Positions 1 to 8,244 of a stretch of 64,000 nt of DNA are shown one piece after another. The DNA is from Gracilimonas sp. (GTDB lineage Bacteria > Bacteroidota > Rhodothermia > Balneolales > Balneolaceae): NCBI RefSeq assembly GCF_014762685.1, contig NZ_JABURM010000005.1:372001-436000 (forward strand), given 5' to 3'. The first letter of the stretch is position 1. The number at the start of each line of letters is the position of its first letter. The translations under genes and the position numbers were made by a program. The notes under the pieces are model-generated. The model was not told where the DNA came from. It saw nothing but the letters and a program-made list of their open reading frames with translations, and made no database searches.

Positions 1-613
1 TTACCTAAGCGGACATCCGTTAAGCCGGTTCAAAGAAGAGATAAGGTTATTTGGCAAACAGAATTTAAGTGATGACGTGTTTGGACAATTGTCTGACCGC
101 TCCACGATTCGATTTATCGCTATTATAACAGGGGTAAAACGTGTGACCGATAAAAAAGGCCGGCCTTTTGCTTTCCTTCAGGTGGAGGATTTAAATAATT
201 CCACCGAAGTTATTGCCTTTAGCAAAACCTATGACCAATACATGGGATTGCTTCAACCTGATAATGTTCTTTTTATTGACGGAGTGGTAGATACCCGGGG
301 CGGGGAACCTAAAGTAATTGCCAATTCCTTTGAACGGGTTGAAAACCTTCGTGAAAAATTTCAGGAGCAGCTGAACCTGAGAATTGACTTAAAAACTTCA
401 GACCTCAAAAAAGATGACCTGAAGCAGGTAGAGACCTTGTTTTCCCTGAATAAAGGAAATACACAAGTACGATTTTCGATACACAGTAAAGAAGCAAATG
501 CGCCCATTCGCATGAACGTTCGGAATTTTGTGGTAGAGCCAAATGATGAGTTACTTCGGGGATTGCGGGATGTGCTGGGGGAGGAGGCCGTCCAATTGGT
601 TCATGGAACATAA
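1..613 (+). CDS. dnaE: DNA polymerase III subunit alpha, C-terminal fragment
   Basis: This is the 3' end of a gene that begins before the window. The frame is open from base 2 and begins YLSGHPLSRF, a motif typical of the region just before the OB domain of DnaE. An OB-fold segment follows (ITGVKRVTDKKGRPFAFLQV), then a C-terminal tail. The protein is the catalytic subunit of the replicative polymerase. It ends at TAA 611-613. An internal GTG at 77 could be mistaken for a start, but the reading frame and the YLSGHPL motif continue upstream of it. No clear terminator separates it from trxA. Confidence 0.93.
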   Translation, partial: YLSGHPLSRFKEEIRLFGKQNLSDDVFGQLSDRSTIRFIAIITGVKRVTDKKGRPFAFLQVEDLNNSTEVIAFSKTYDQYMGLLQPDNVLFIDGVVDTRGGEPKVIANSFERVENLREKFQEQLNLRIDLKTSDLKKDDLKQVETLFSLNKGNTQVRFSIHSKEANAPIRMNVRNFVVEPNDELLRGLRDVLGEEAVQLVHGT

Positions 614-825
614 CCTTCACACTCTTTGCGGCAGAAAAGCCGGAAAGATAGGAGAATCGTTTCAGTAAGTGATATTTCTTTAACCCACAGTACCAATAGT
701 GAAAAAGAACTCATAAACCCCCGCTATCAACCTAATAATTTAAAAGAATGTGTATTGTTGAATGAATTATCCCGATATTTGTTAACAGATTATAGAAAAC
801 CCAATAAAGTTAAACTAAAAGCATT

Positions 826-1152
826 ATGGCGAAACCAATTGAATTTACAGACAGCAACTTTGACGAAGAAGTACTGAAATCAGATAAACCGGTTTTGGTT
901 GATTTCTGGGCAGAGTGGTGTGGTCCATGCCGAATGATTGGTCCGATTGTTGAAGAATTGGCCGGTGAATATGAAGGCAAAGCAAAAATCGGCAAAGTAG
1001 ATGTAGACAGTAATCCTGAAATTTCTGTGAAGTATGGAATTCGCAGTATTCCTTCTTTGCTCATTTTTAAGGACGGTGAAGTAGTGGATCAGATTGTGGG
1101 CGCAGTTCCAAAATCACACCTGACCAAGCAATTGGAAGCTCAGGTAGCATAA
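826..1152 (+). CDS. trxA: Thioredoxin
   Basis: A 108-residue protein of canonical thioredoxin length and fold order. It is a cytosolic disulfide reductase that takes electrons from thioredoxin reductase. The active site WCGPC lies at residues 31-35, the buried Asp in VLVDFWA at 26, and the cis-Pro loop is in SIPSLLIF. The ATG at 826 gives the usual N-terminus ([12 protein letters not shown]). The 212 bp between dnaE and this gene hold only a near-match to the Bacteroidota -7 box (GATATTTG around 773-780). A strong intrinsic terminator follows, so the gene is probably monocistronic. Confidence 0.98.
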   Translation: MAKPIEFTDSNFDEEVLKSDKPVLVDFWAEWCGPCRMIGPIVEELAGEYEGKAKIGKVDVDSNPEISVKYGIRSIPSLLIFKDGEVVDQIVGAVPKSHLTKQLEAQVA

Positions 1153-1177
1153 ACAGTACCATTTCTTAAAAGAAATT

Positions 1178-1208
1178 AAAGCGATACGGGCCGTATCGCT
1201 TTTTTTTG
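1178..1208 (+). terminator. Intrinsic terminator of trxA
   Basis: AAAGCGATACGG (1178-1189) is the exact inverse complement of CCGTATCGCTTT (1191-1202). A run of eight T residues (1200-1207) follows. It lies 26 nt after the trxA stop. Confidence 0.9.
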
Positions 1209-1313
1209 TGCATTTTAACAATGCTTTTTAAGCGAAAGAATGCTTAGCCCTCGTTAGCATTCATCTTGTGTATTATTCAAATATATCTGCTGAAAGCTCT
1301 GTGGTGGAGCGCC

Positions 1314-1613
1314 CTACGGCTTCACAGGATTACTGGCCTCATCCCCAATCACGGTAACCCATTCGCGTACTTCCCACTTTTCAACCAGTCCGTTTTTTAC
1401 GTAAGGGTCATTTTTGGCAAAATTTTCAGCTGCCTCGGGAGAATCTCCTTTGAACAATAAAACAGCTCCATCCACAGGATCTTTCAGGGCTCCGCCTTGA
1501 ATTAATTCTCCCCGGTCATAAGCATCCCAGGCCAGTTGTAAATGTTCGGAACGGAATTCTCCCCGGCGTTGGAGGTAATCGGGGGTAGTATCGTAAATAA
1601 GCAGGTAGTGCAT
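1314..1613 (-). CDS. YciI family protein
   Basis: A 99-residue protein of the YciI/YCII alpha-beta barrel family (MHYLLIYDTTPDYLQRRGEF... GGALKDPVDGAVLLFKGD). The conserved His of YLLIYD..R..HL and the Asp of KDPVDG fit the family, whose members are small dimeric proteins with poorly defined activity. It is the last gene of a reverse-strand run, 8 nt after the RsbW-like gene and probably co-transcribed with it and gdhA. A weak stem (GAATGCT 1238-1244 with AGCATTC 1256-1262) lies downstream, but its T-run is poor. Confidence 0.9.
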   Translation of the reverse strand: MHYLLIYDTTPDYLQRRGEFRSEHLQLAWDAYDRGELIQGGALKDPVDGAVLLFKGDSPEAAENFAKNDPYVKNGLVEKWEVREWVTVIGDEASNPVKP

Positions 1614-1621
1614 GGTTCTTA

Positions 1622-2029
1622 TTATTCAGGCAATTCAAAAACCAAGGTAAGCTTGGTACCGTCCTCGGAGTAACTTACTTCATCGGCATATTCTTCCATT
1701 AGGAATACTCCACGCCCGCCGGTTTTAAGCAGGTTTTCTTCAGCAAGGGGATTGGGGAGTTCGTCACGATCAAACCCTTCTCCCTGGTCCTCGGTATTAA
1801 AAAGTAATTTATTGTTGTCTCGATATGCTGATATTTTCACGGTTTTGGATTCATCCAGCTGATTTCCGTGAACAATGCCATTAGTAGCCGCTTCTGAAAC
1901 AGCAAGCATCATTCGGGCATAGAGTTCGTCATTAAAGCCAAGATCATCTTGTAAACCGGTAAGAAGCCCTTCAACTTTTTCTACTTCTTCATAAGTAGAA
2001 TTTAGAGTAAGTGTCTGTAATAATTTCAT
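1622..2029 (-). CDS. Anti-sigma-factor-type serine kinase (RsbW/HATPase_c_2)
   Basis: A 135-residue single-domain GHKL ATPase of the RsbW/SpoIIAB type. The N box is at 44-56 (VSEAATNGIVHGN), the G1 box at 80-87 (EDQGEGFD), and the G2 region around 104-108 (GGRGV). In this family such proteins bind and phosphorylate an STAS antagonist or hold a sigma factor. No STAS partner or PP2C phosphatase is nearby, so its target is unknown. It starts 3 nt after the gdhA stop, which implies translational linkage to glutamate dehydrogenase. Confidence 0.9.
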   Translation of the reverse strand: MKLLQTLTLNSTYEEVEKVEGLLTGLQDDLGFNDELYARMMLAVSEAATNGIVHGNQLDESKTVKISAYRDNNKLLFNTEDQGEGFDRDELPNPLAEENLLKTGGRGVFLMEEYADEVSYSEDGTKLTLVFELPE

Positions 2030-2032
2030 CCT

Positions 2033-3337
2033 TTAAGCATAAATACCACGCAATTTCAGCGTTGTGGCCACTCGGTCGATGGCATACACATAAGCTGCCT
2101 GACGTAGTGTTATACTATACTTTTCACTTACCATAAACAAGTTGTCGAACGATTCTCTCATCATACGGTTGAGTCTGCGATTAACACGTTCCTCCGTCCA
2201 AAAATAACCGTGTCGATCCTGAACCCACTCAAAATAAGAAACGGTTACTCCGCCCGCATTTGCAAGAATATCCGGAATTACCATAATTCCTTTTTCTTCC
2301 AAAATCTTATCCGCATTAGCAGTTACCGGTCCGTTGGCACCTTCAGCAATAATTTTAGCATTTATTTTAGGGGCGTTTTCTTTATTGATCTGATCTTCTT
2401 TGGCGGCAGGGATCAATACTTCACATTCAAGTTCTAAAAGATCTTTATTGGAGATCTTTTCCGCTCCTTCAAATCCTTCCAACGAATTTCCATGCGTTTG
2501 GGTGTAATGAATGGCTTCAGGAATATCGATGCCATCTTTGTTGTAATAACCACCGCTAATGTCGCTAATGGCAATAATTTTTGCTCCTTGTTCATACATT
2601 AGTTGAGCCGAGACAGAACCTACATTTCCAAATCCCTGAACTACAACGGAAGTATCACTGGGAGATATGTGCAGTTTACCAAGAGCAGCTAAGGTACAGG
2701 TTACCACTCCCCGGCCGGTGGCTTCTTTACGCCCCTTTGATCCTCCCAAAATAATTGGTTTTCCGGTTACCACGGCCGTTTCCGTTTTTTTCTGCTTCAT
2801 ACTGTAAGTATCCATGATCCATGCCATGGTTTGCTCATTGGTATTCATATCGGGAGCAGGGATGTCTCGATCCGGACCAAATACATCCAGCATATTTGCG
2901 GTATAGCGACGGGTTAGGCGCTCTAATTCAGATTGGGAAAGCTCTTTTGGGTTAACCCGGACACCACCTTTTGCTCCTCCGAATGGAACATTTACGACTG
3001 CACATTTCCAGGTCATCCAGGCAGCCAGGGCTTTTACTTCGTCAATGGTGACATCATCGGAATAGCGGATACCACCTTTTGAAGGGCCTAAAATACTGTT
3101 GTGAATTACACGGTAGCCTTCAAATACTTCGATGCGTCCGTCATCCATAGTAACAGGAATAGAAACCATAATTACTTTTTCGGGACTGGATAGATATTTG
3201 AATACCCCTTCGTCTAAATCAAGAATTTCAGCTGCAAAACGAAAGCGTTCCATCATGGAAGCAAAAGGGGAGTCATGTGCTATATGAGGAACTGGTTCTT
3301 TATAATAACTGCTGGAGATAGAGTCTTTTTTTGACAT
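2033..3337 (-). CDS. gdhA: Glu/Leu/Phe/Val dehydrogenase (glutamate dehydrogenase)
   Basis: A 434-residue protein that interconverts glutamate and 2-oxoglutarate plus ammonia using NAD(P). The substrate domain shows GPSKGGIRY (85-93) and the active-site segment VPFGGAKGGVRVNP with K123. The Rossmann domain shows VVQGFGNVGS. The C-terminal ILANAGGVTVSYFEWVQ segment is typical of hexameric GDH. It heads a reverse-strand operon with the RsbW-like kinase and YciI. A TAnnTTTG box lies 50 nt upstream of the ATG. Leucine dehydrogenase activity is less likely at this length. Confidence 0.95.
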   Translation of the reverse strand: MSKKDSISSSYYKEPVPHIAHDSPFASMMERFRFAAEILDLDEGVFKYLSSPEKVIMVSIPVTMDDGRIEVFEGYRVIHNSILGPSKGGIRYSDDVTIDEVKALAAWMTWKCAVVNVPFGGAKGGVRVNPKELSQSELERLTRRYTANMLDVFGPDRDIPAPDMNTNEQTMAWIMDTYSMKQKKTETAVVTGKPIILGGSKGRKEATGRGVVTCTLAALGKLHISPSDTSVVVQGFGNVGSVSAQLMYEQGAKIIAISDISGGYYNKDGIDIPEAIHYTQTHGNSLEGFEGAEKISNKDLLELECEVLIPAAKEDQINKENAPKINAKIIAEGANGPVTANADKILEEKGIMVIPDILANAGGVTVSYFEWVQDRHGYFWTEERVNRRLNRMMRESFDNLFMVSEKYSITLRQAAYVYAIDRVATTLKLRGIYA

Positions 3338-3386
3338 CGTCTGTATTTGAATAAAATTTGTTTATGAATCGCTGAAAAAGCGGTTC

Positions 3387-3394
3387 CAAATTTA
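3387..3394 (-). promoter_or_regulatory. Candidate -7 box for gdhA
   Basis: On the reverse strand this reads TAAATTTG, an exact TAnnTTTG Bacteroidota -7 element. A TTTG lies 12 nt upstream of it, closer than the usual -33/-7 spacing, so the assignment is tentative. Confidence 0.35.
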
Positions 3395-3456
3395 AAAAAG
3401 AATCTGCAAAACTATTGCAGTTTTCTGTAAAAAAAGACGATGAGATTTTACGGCAA

Positions 3457-3603
3457 CTAAAATTTCATAGATAAAGCAAGTCCGGGTGTGGTGGTTTGAG
3501 TAGAAGGATCGTAAAGCTGTGCCGCGGTTACATTAAATCTTGAAGGCTCTTCCTGTTTTCCGGCTTTGAAAAAACTATACCCGTTAAAAACCACATGATC
3601 ATG
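3457..3603 (-). pseudogene. Remnant of an outer-membrane barrel protein C-terminus
   Basis: On the reverse strand an open stretch follows TAG 3606-3604 and reads 48 codons to TAG 3459-3457. It ends GLALSMKF, a terminal beta-strand with C-terminal Phe as in outer-membrane barrels. The segment before it (NGYSFFKAGKQEEPSRFNVT) looks like real protein, not noise. No ATG start, signal peptide or upstream barrel exists in any frame. I infer the 3' remnant of a deleted gene that lay upstream of gdhA. A very short expressed peptide from the GTG at 3594 cannot be excluded. The rest of the gap (3338-3753) holds only promoter-like AT-rich DNA. Confidence 0.6.
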
Positions 3604-3753
3604 CTATTTTTATTTAAGGATAAAAAATAAAATCGGAAGCATGTTTCATTGTTATCTAATTGTTAAGTATCCGGTTTTTTGGATTCTCATAACACTGTCT
3701 TAACATTTAATCTTTACCCTTGCCTGTAAATCAGCACACATAGTAATAAATTA

Positions 3754-4881
3754 ATGTCAGATACGCAGCCTAAACCAAATGATCAGAGCCCGATTGAAAC
3801 CTTCATTCCTACGGGGTTCTATGATGTTATAAAACAAGAGCGCAATTTCATTGGCTTAATCGGCCTTTTCTTTTTCATTTCCGGAGTTGTATTCCCTTAT
3901 GCTGAACTTGCCATGTGGGTAGGTTTTGTTTTTGCAGGATATTCCGCCATTGCTAACGACAGTATACAAACCATCGGTACCTTCCTGGCTTCCAATATGG
4001 ATAAAAAGTGGTGGGTACTTTGGCTTTGGATTGGAGGGATCTTTCTGGTTACGGTAACAGCCAGTTTCTATATTTATGATGGGGATGTAACTTATCAGCG
4101 GTTGACCTCCAAAGGTTTTTCCGATGCCCCAACCGAGTTTTCATTTTTACAGGTAGCGGCTCCGGTCTTTCTATTGATATTGACCCGAATGAGGATGCCG
4201 GTTTCCACTACCTTCTTATTATTGAGTTGTTTTGCTACTTCAGCAGAAGGTATTACATCGGTACTGGGTAAAAGTTTACAAGGTTACGGACTAGCGTTAA
4301 TAGCAGGTTTAGCCGTTTGGTTGATTGTTACCAATACCCTCGAAAAGAGATTTAATGGTAAGCCACATAAGATTTGGCTGCCTCTGCAATGGATAATATC
4401 AGGAACATTATGGGCTGTTTGGGTAATGCAGGATGCGGCTAATATTGCCGTATACTTGCCCCGGTCACTTGATTTCTCCCAGTTTTTAGGCTTTAGTTTA
4501 TTCATCTTTTTTGGATTGGGGTTATTATTCTACTTGAGGGGCGATAAGATTCAAGAAATCGTTACAGAAAAATCAAGAGTAACGGATGTTCGTTCAGCAA
4601 CCATTATTGATTTCGTATATGCTATACTCTTAGTCTATAAACTAACGGTGAGCACAGTACCGATGAGTACAACCTGGGTGTTCCTGGGACTGCTTGCCGG
4701 CCGTGAGATTGGAATGAGTATTATGGATGGTAAAGAAGAAGGAAGGCCCATGGGTAAAGTATTTGCGATGGTATTTAAAGATCTGAGTTATGCTTTGATC
4801 GGACTGATTGTTTCCATTGTTCTGGCCATTTCAATAAATGACAGTGTAAGGCAGGAATTGTTGCAAATGATTGGGTATTGA
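3754..4881 (+). CDS. Polytopic membrane protein, PiT-like
   Basis: A 375-residue integral membrane protein with about ten hydrophobic segments from residue 32 to the C-terminus. Two related motifs lie in separate halves: PVSTT at 149-153 and PMSTT at 303-307. A GYSAIANDSIQTIGT segment lies near 62-76. Paired PxSTT motifs and an N-D helix segment are hallmarks of inorganic phosphate transporters (PiT/PHO4), so I infer a distant PiT-like permease. The protein is shorter and diverged, so phosphate specificity is not assured. It is followed by a strong terminator and appears monocistronic. Confidence 0.6.
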   Translation: MSDTQPKPNDQSPIETFIPTGFYDVIKQERNFIGLIGLFFFISGVVFPYAELAMWVGFVFAGYSAIANDSIQTIGTFLASNMDKKWWVLWLWIGGIFLVTVTASFYIYDGDVTYQRLTSKGFSDAPTEFSFLQVAAPVFLLILTRMRMPVSTTFLLLSCFATSAEGITSVLGKSLQGYGLALIAGLAVWLIVTNTLEKRFNGKPHKIWLPLQWIISGTLWAVWVMQDAANIAVYLPRSLDFSQFLGFSLFIFFGLGLLFYLRGDKIQEIVTEKSRVTDVRSATIIDFVYAILLVYKLTVSTVPMSTTWVFLGLLAGREIGMSIMDGKEEGRPMGKVFAMVFKDLSYALIGLIVSIVLAISINDSVRQELLQMIGY

Positions 4882-4906
4882 TATTTAAAAGCAAATATCT
4901 CATACT

Positions 4907-4942
4907 AAGGCGTGCTCGCATCGGCGAGCACGCCTTTTTTTT
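4907..4942 (+). terminator. Intrinsic terminator
   Basis: AAGGCGTGCTCGC (4907-4919) pairs perfectly with GCGAGCACGCCTT (4924-4936) across an ATCG loop. Eight T residues follow. It lies 25 nt after the membrane protein stop. Confidence 0.92.
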
Positions 4943-5013
4943 GTTTTGTAAATTACAGGCTTAATGATAGCAATAATTGATATATCATCAACGGTAACTA
5001 AACTGAACTCACA

Positions 5014-5514
5014 ATGAATGCGAATGTATTGGTTCTTAACCAAGATTATCAGCCTTTGAGTATTTGTTCTGTTCAGCGCTCAATGAAGTTGATTTTCCTG
5101 GAAAAGGCTGAATTACTTCATGATGACCCGGAGAAGGAACTGCGTACCACACGTAAGTCTTTTCAGTTTCCATCCGTAATCAGGCTTCGGAATTATATCA
5201 GGGTGCCGTACGCAAAGATCGTTTTATCCCGAAGAAACGTGATGCGCCGAGATGATTTTATGTGCCAGTATTGCGGTAAAAAATCGGATCTTACAATTGA
5301 TCATATCATTCCTAAAAGCCGGGGCGGAAAAGATTCATGGGAGAACCTGACGACGGCATGCGATAAATGTAACGTCCGGAAGGGAAACCGCACACCCAAG
5401 GAAGCACAAATGCCGCTTAAAAGTAAGCCGTACCGACCCATTCCCATTACCTTTTTTCGGGATTCAAATGGTGGAGTACAAGAGCCCTGGAAACCTTACT
5501 TATACATGACCTAG
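5014..5514 (+). CDS. HNH endonuclease family protein
   Basis: A 166-residue stand-alone HNH protein. Zinc-ligand pairs are C84-x2-C87 and C116-x2-C119. The DH of the catalytic motif is at 96-97 (TIDHIIPKSRGG), and N111 and N120 complete the betabeta-alpha metal fold. The N-terminal half (VLNQDYQPLSICSVQRS) is characteristic of a family widely conserved in Bacteroidota and cyanobacteria that is not tied to restriction systems or introns. The physiological role is unknown. No methyltransferase or phage gene is nearby. Confidence 0.9.
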   Translation: MNANVLVLNQDYQPLSICSVQRSMKLIFLEKAELLHDDPEKELRTTRKSFQFPSVIRLRNYIRVPYAKIVLSRRNVMRRDDFMCQYCGKKSDLTIDHIIPKSRGGKDSWENLTTACDKCNVRKGNRTPKEAQMPLKSKPYRPIPITFFRDSNGGVQEPWKPYLYMT

Positions 5515-5530
5515 ATTCAATCTTCCGGAA

Positions 5531-6064
5531 TCAGTCAAATACCAAAGGCTTATACCCTTTATTCATATATGTGGTAAACACGGTAAGCATCGAGAGCCCT
5601 TTTGTTACTTGAGGGTTAATCTCATCAAATCCATATTCACGGGCAAGTAACGATTGTCCGCATACATAAATCTCTACTCCGGCTTCATTTAAAGTATCAA
5701 TTAACTCGAGATTTGGGTTATTCAGCTTATACCGTTTCTGATAGGCTTCGTTATTAATTACGATGTCAGTGGCCCCGCCATGAACTACAACAACCACACT
5801 CAGGCTCTCCTCTTTAACTCCACCTAAACCATGTAAATTCATCATTCTGGCAACATTATTAAGTCCTGGGTTCAAACTCTCTTTATCTTGCTGTAAGGTC
5901 TTTAGGTCGATCACAATATTATATTCCATGTCTGGATTTGGATTGACCGACTCCGGAATCTCGTAAATTCCACCAAAGTTTTTAATAATGGGAAAGTGGG
6001 CTTCTTGAGCAAATATGTTTGAAGTAAATAAAAATAAAGGAAGCAATAGAAGGAGGGTTCTCAT
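5531..6064 (-). CDS. Exported DsrE-like protein
   Basis: The chosen ATG at 6064 gives 177 residues with a clear signal peptide (MRTLLLLLPLFLFTSNIFAQ). The frame is open further upstream to 6190, but that would bury the signal peptide. The mature part has a DsrE/YchN-like fold pattern: a strand NIVIDL, a helix with VARMMNLHGL, the strand SVVVVVHGGAT and a conserved single Cys in VEIYVCGQSL. DsrE proteins relay sulfur or act as small redox-linked proteins. Periplasmic members are common in Bacteroidota, with function unproven. It converges on the HNH gene and is divergent from mnmA. Confidence 0.85.
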   Translation of the reverse strand: MRTLLLLLPLFLFTSNIFAQEAHFPIIKNFGGIYEIPESVNPNPDMEYNIVIDLKTLQQDKESLNPGLNNVARMMNLHGLGGVKEESLSVVVVVHGGATDIVINNEAYQKRYKLNNPNLELIDTLNEAGVEIYVCGQSLLAREYGFDEINPQVTKGLSMLTVFTTYMNKGYKPLVFD

Positions 6065-6224
6065 GAAACAGTGATTTAACAGTTTTTTGAATTTGGAACA
6101 GTTTACTGAATTCAGTCTATGATATCCATAGTCACTAACAATTATCAGGGATCGTCCTTCACAAAAAAAAGTCTTATCTTTAGACTTCACTTACGTCAAG
6201 AAGCAGTTTAAAATAACCTTTTCT

Positions 6225-7355
6225 ATGAGTAAAAAAGGCAGAGTATTAGTAGCCATGAGTGGCGGTGTTGATTCCTCCGTAGCAGCAGTTATGTTGCAGG
6301 AGCAAGGCTATGAAGTCATCGGCATCACGATGAAAACGTGGGATTACCATCGCAGTGGCGGTAAATCAGACAAAGAAACCGGATGTTGCACGGTAGAGTC
6401 TATGAACGATGCTCGTCACATCGCCGTAAATCATGGTTTTAAGCACTTCATTGTAGATATAAGGGAAGAGTTCGGCGATTGGGTGATTGACCGTTTTGTG
6501 GACGATTATTTAGGCGGAAGAACCCCGAATCCATGTGTGCTTTGCAATACCCACATCAAGTGGGCCGCTTTGTTGAAGCGAGCTGATAATTTAGGATGTG
6601 ATTTTATTGCAACCGGTCATTATGCCAAGGTGCGTGAAGAAAACGGACGCTATGTTATATCGCGCGGGCATGATCCTAAAAAAGATCAATCTTATGCATT
6701 GTGGGGAGTAGCGCAAAAACATCTGGCTAGAACTATTTTTCCGCTTGGAACGTACCCAAAAACTGAAATCCGTCAGATTGCGGAAGATCATGGATTACTC
6801 AATGTGGCAAATAAGCCGGACTCCTATGAAATTTGTTTCGTACCCGATGACGATTATCGCCGATTTCTACGCGACCGTGTAGACGGATTGGAAGAAAGAG
6901 TATCCGGCGGTAAATTTGTGGATAAAAATGGAAATGTGGTTGGAGAGCATGAAGGTTATCCATTCTATACCATAGGTCAAAGAAGAGGCCTGGATTTGGC
7001 TATGGGGAAGCCGGTATATGTAACCCATATTGATCCTGTTACCAATACTATTACCATTGGTGAAAAAGAAGATCTGGTCAGCTCTACATTGATAGCAGGT
7101 GAAATGAATCTCATTAAGTATGACAAGATTCCTGAAGATGAAATGGAGATTACAGGAGCGATTAGATACAATGATGACGGAGCTATAGGATATCTATCAC
7201 AAATCAGTGAAAATCAAATGAAAGTACACTTTCCGGCGGGTCGTGAGGCGATTACACCGGGGCAAGCCATTGTCTGCTATGAAGGGAATGATGTAGTAGC
7301 CGGCGGTTGGATTAAGAAAGTGAATGTGGGTATGGATGATTTAATTCCGGCCTGA
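6225..7355 (+). CDS. mnmA: tRNA-specific 2-thiouridylase MnmA
   Basis: A 376-residue enzyme that thiolates U34 of tRNA Lys, Glu and Gln in the cytosol. The PP-loop SGGVDSS is at 12-18. The nucleophilic Cys is C104 in NPCVLC, and the second catalytic Cys is C204 in YEICFVPDDDYR. The C-terminal beta-barrel carries GQRRGLDLA. The length matches the family. A TATCTTTA segment about 50 nt upstream resembles the -7 box. The gene is divergent from the DsrE-like gene, but no sulfur-relay operon (TusBCDE) is evident. Confidence 0.97.
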   Translation: MSKKGRVLVAMSGGVDSSVAAVMLQEQGYEVIGITMKTWDYHRSGGKSDKETGCCTVESMNDARHIAVNHGFKHFIVDIREEFGDWVIDRFVDDYLGGRTPNPCVLCNTHIKWAALLKRADNLGCDFIATGHYAKVREENGRYVISRGHDPKKDQSYALWGVAQKHLARTIFPLGTYPKTEIRQIAEDHGLLNVANKPDSYEICFVPDDDYRRFLRDRVDGLEERVSGGKFVDKNGNVVGEHEGYPFYTIGQRRGLDLAMGKPVYVTHIDPVTNTITIGEKEDLVSSTLIAGEMNLIKYDKIPEDEMEITGAIRYNDDGAIGYLSQISENQMKVHFPAGREAITPGQAIVCYEGNDVVAGGWIKKVNVGMDDLIPA

Positions 7356-7379
7356 GTATTTTATTTGCGTAACAACTTC

Positions 7380-7387
7380 TACCTTTG
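7380..7387 (+). promoter_or_regulatory. Candidate -7 box
   Basis: TACCTTTG matches TAnnTTTG and lies 40 nt upstream of the DUF4412 gene. A TTTG is found at 7364-7367. Confidence 0.35.
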
Positions 7388-7427
7388 AACGTTACAAATC
7401 CATCTAATTAATCAAAAAAGAATTACA

Positions 7428-8189
7428 ATGATAAAAAGACGCTTATTTATTTCTGTATTTGCACTGTTTATGGGCATGTTTTCAACGACCATTTACGCTC
7501 AGTTTGAGGGGCAAATTTCTATGAATGTGTATAGTGAAGATGACGGAGAAACTGAAGTAAATGAACTGAATTTGTATGCCACGGCTGATCGAATTATGAT
7601 CAAAGGAGAAGAGAATTTCGATGTTATGGATAAAATGAGCACAGACGGTTTATTGATTCGAAACGATCTGAAAGATTTTATAATAATGACCGGGAAAAAT
7701 CAGGCTTTGCAGGTAACTAAAGTTGAAATTGAAGGATTGGTTGAAATGCTGGCCAGCTGGAGCGGAGAGTCTGAAAAATCAAGTAATGCTCCATCAAAAA
7801 CCGATTACAGTTTTTCAGATAGAACTCAAACGATTCTTGGTTACGAGACAGCCGAAATGATTGTTCGGGATACTGAAAACCCGGAAAAACACCTGTCAAT
7901 TTGGTTAGCACCGGATATTGATATTGACTGGGGGATGATGGCCGAGCGATGGAATAACATGCCGGAAAGTGTAGACGCTGAAATCAATGGAGTTACTCAG
8001 GACGTTATTTTTAAAGGAAAAAACTTCCCTTTATTAATAGAGGCAGTTGACGGGAACGAGAGGACCAAACTGATGGAAGTAAGCAAGGTAAATAAATCAA
8101 GTGTTGCCAAGGCGATGGTAGAAATTCCGTCCGGCGTGACATTGATGAGTTTTAAAGATTATGTTTTTAAGATGATGATGGAGCAGTAA
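7428..8189 (+). CDS. Exported DUF4412 domain protein
   Basis: A 253-residue protein with a signal peptide ending near residue 24 (FSTTIYAQ). The mature part starts FEGQISMNVYSEDDG. The layout, an extracted-metal or lipid-like beta sheet with a GYETAEMIVRD strand and a late segment ending in the MVEIPSG type, fits DUF4412, whose members are periplasmic or surface proteins of unknown function in Bacteroidota. It stands alone between a candidate promoter and a terminator. Confidence 0.8.
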   Translation: MIKRRLFISVFALFMGMFSTTIYAQFEGQISMNVYSEDDGETEVNELNLYATADRIMIKGEENFDVMDKMSTDGLLIRNDLKDFIIMTGKNQALQVTKVEIEGLVEMLASWSGESEKSSNAPSKTDYSFSDRTQTILGYETAEMIVRDTENPEKHLSIWLAPDIDIDWGMMAERWNNMPESVDAEINGVTQDVIFKGKNFPLLIEAVDGNERTKLMEVSKVNKSSVAKAMVEIPSGVTLMSFKDYVFKMMMEQ

Positions 8190-8212
8190 TTATCATTTTT
8201 TCCAAAATGGAG

Positions 8213-8244
8213 GGAGCTATTCAGATTGAGCAGCTCCTTTTTTT
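8213..8244 (+). terminator. Intrinsic terminator
   Basis: GGAGCT (8213-8218) pairs with AGCTCC (8232-8237), followed by seven T residues. It lies 23 nt after the DUF4412 gene and reaches the end of the convergent yyaL gene. Confidence 0.65.

Noticed and set aside
626-877. 83-residue forward frame between dnaE and trxA
   Set aside because: It overlaps the start of trxA in another frame, has no domain or signal and does not look like a real protein.
5014-5514. HNH protein as part of a restriction or homing system
   Set aside because: No methyltransferase, intron or phage gene is nearby, and the family is a conserved chromosomal one.
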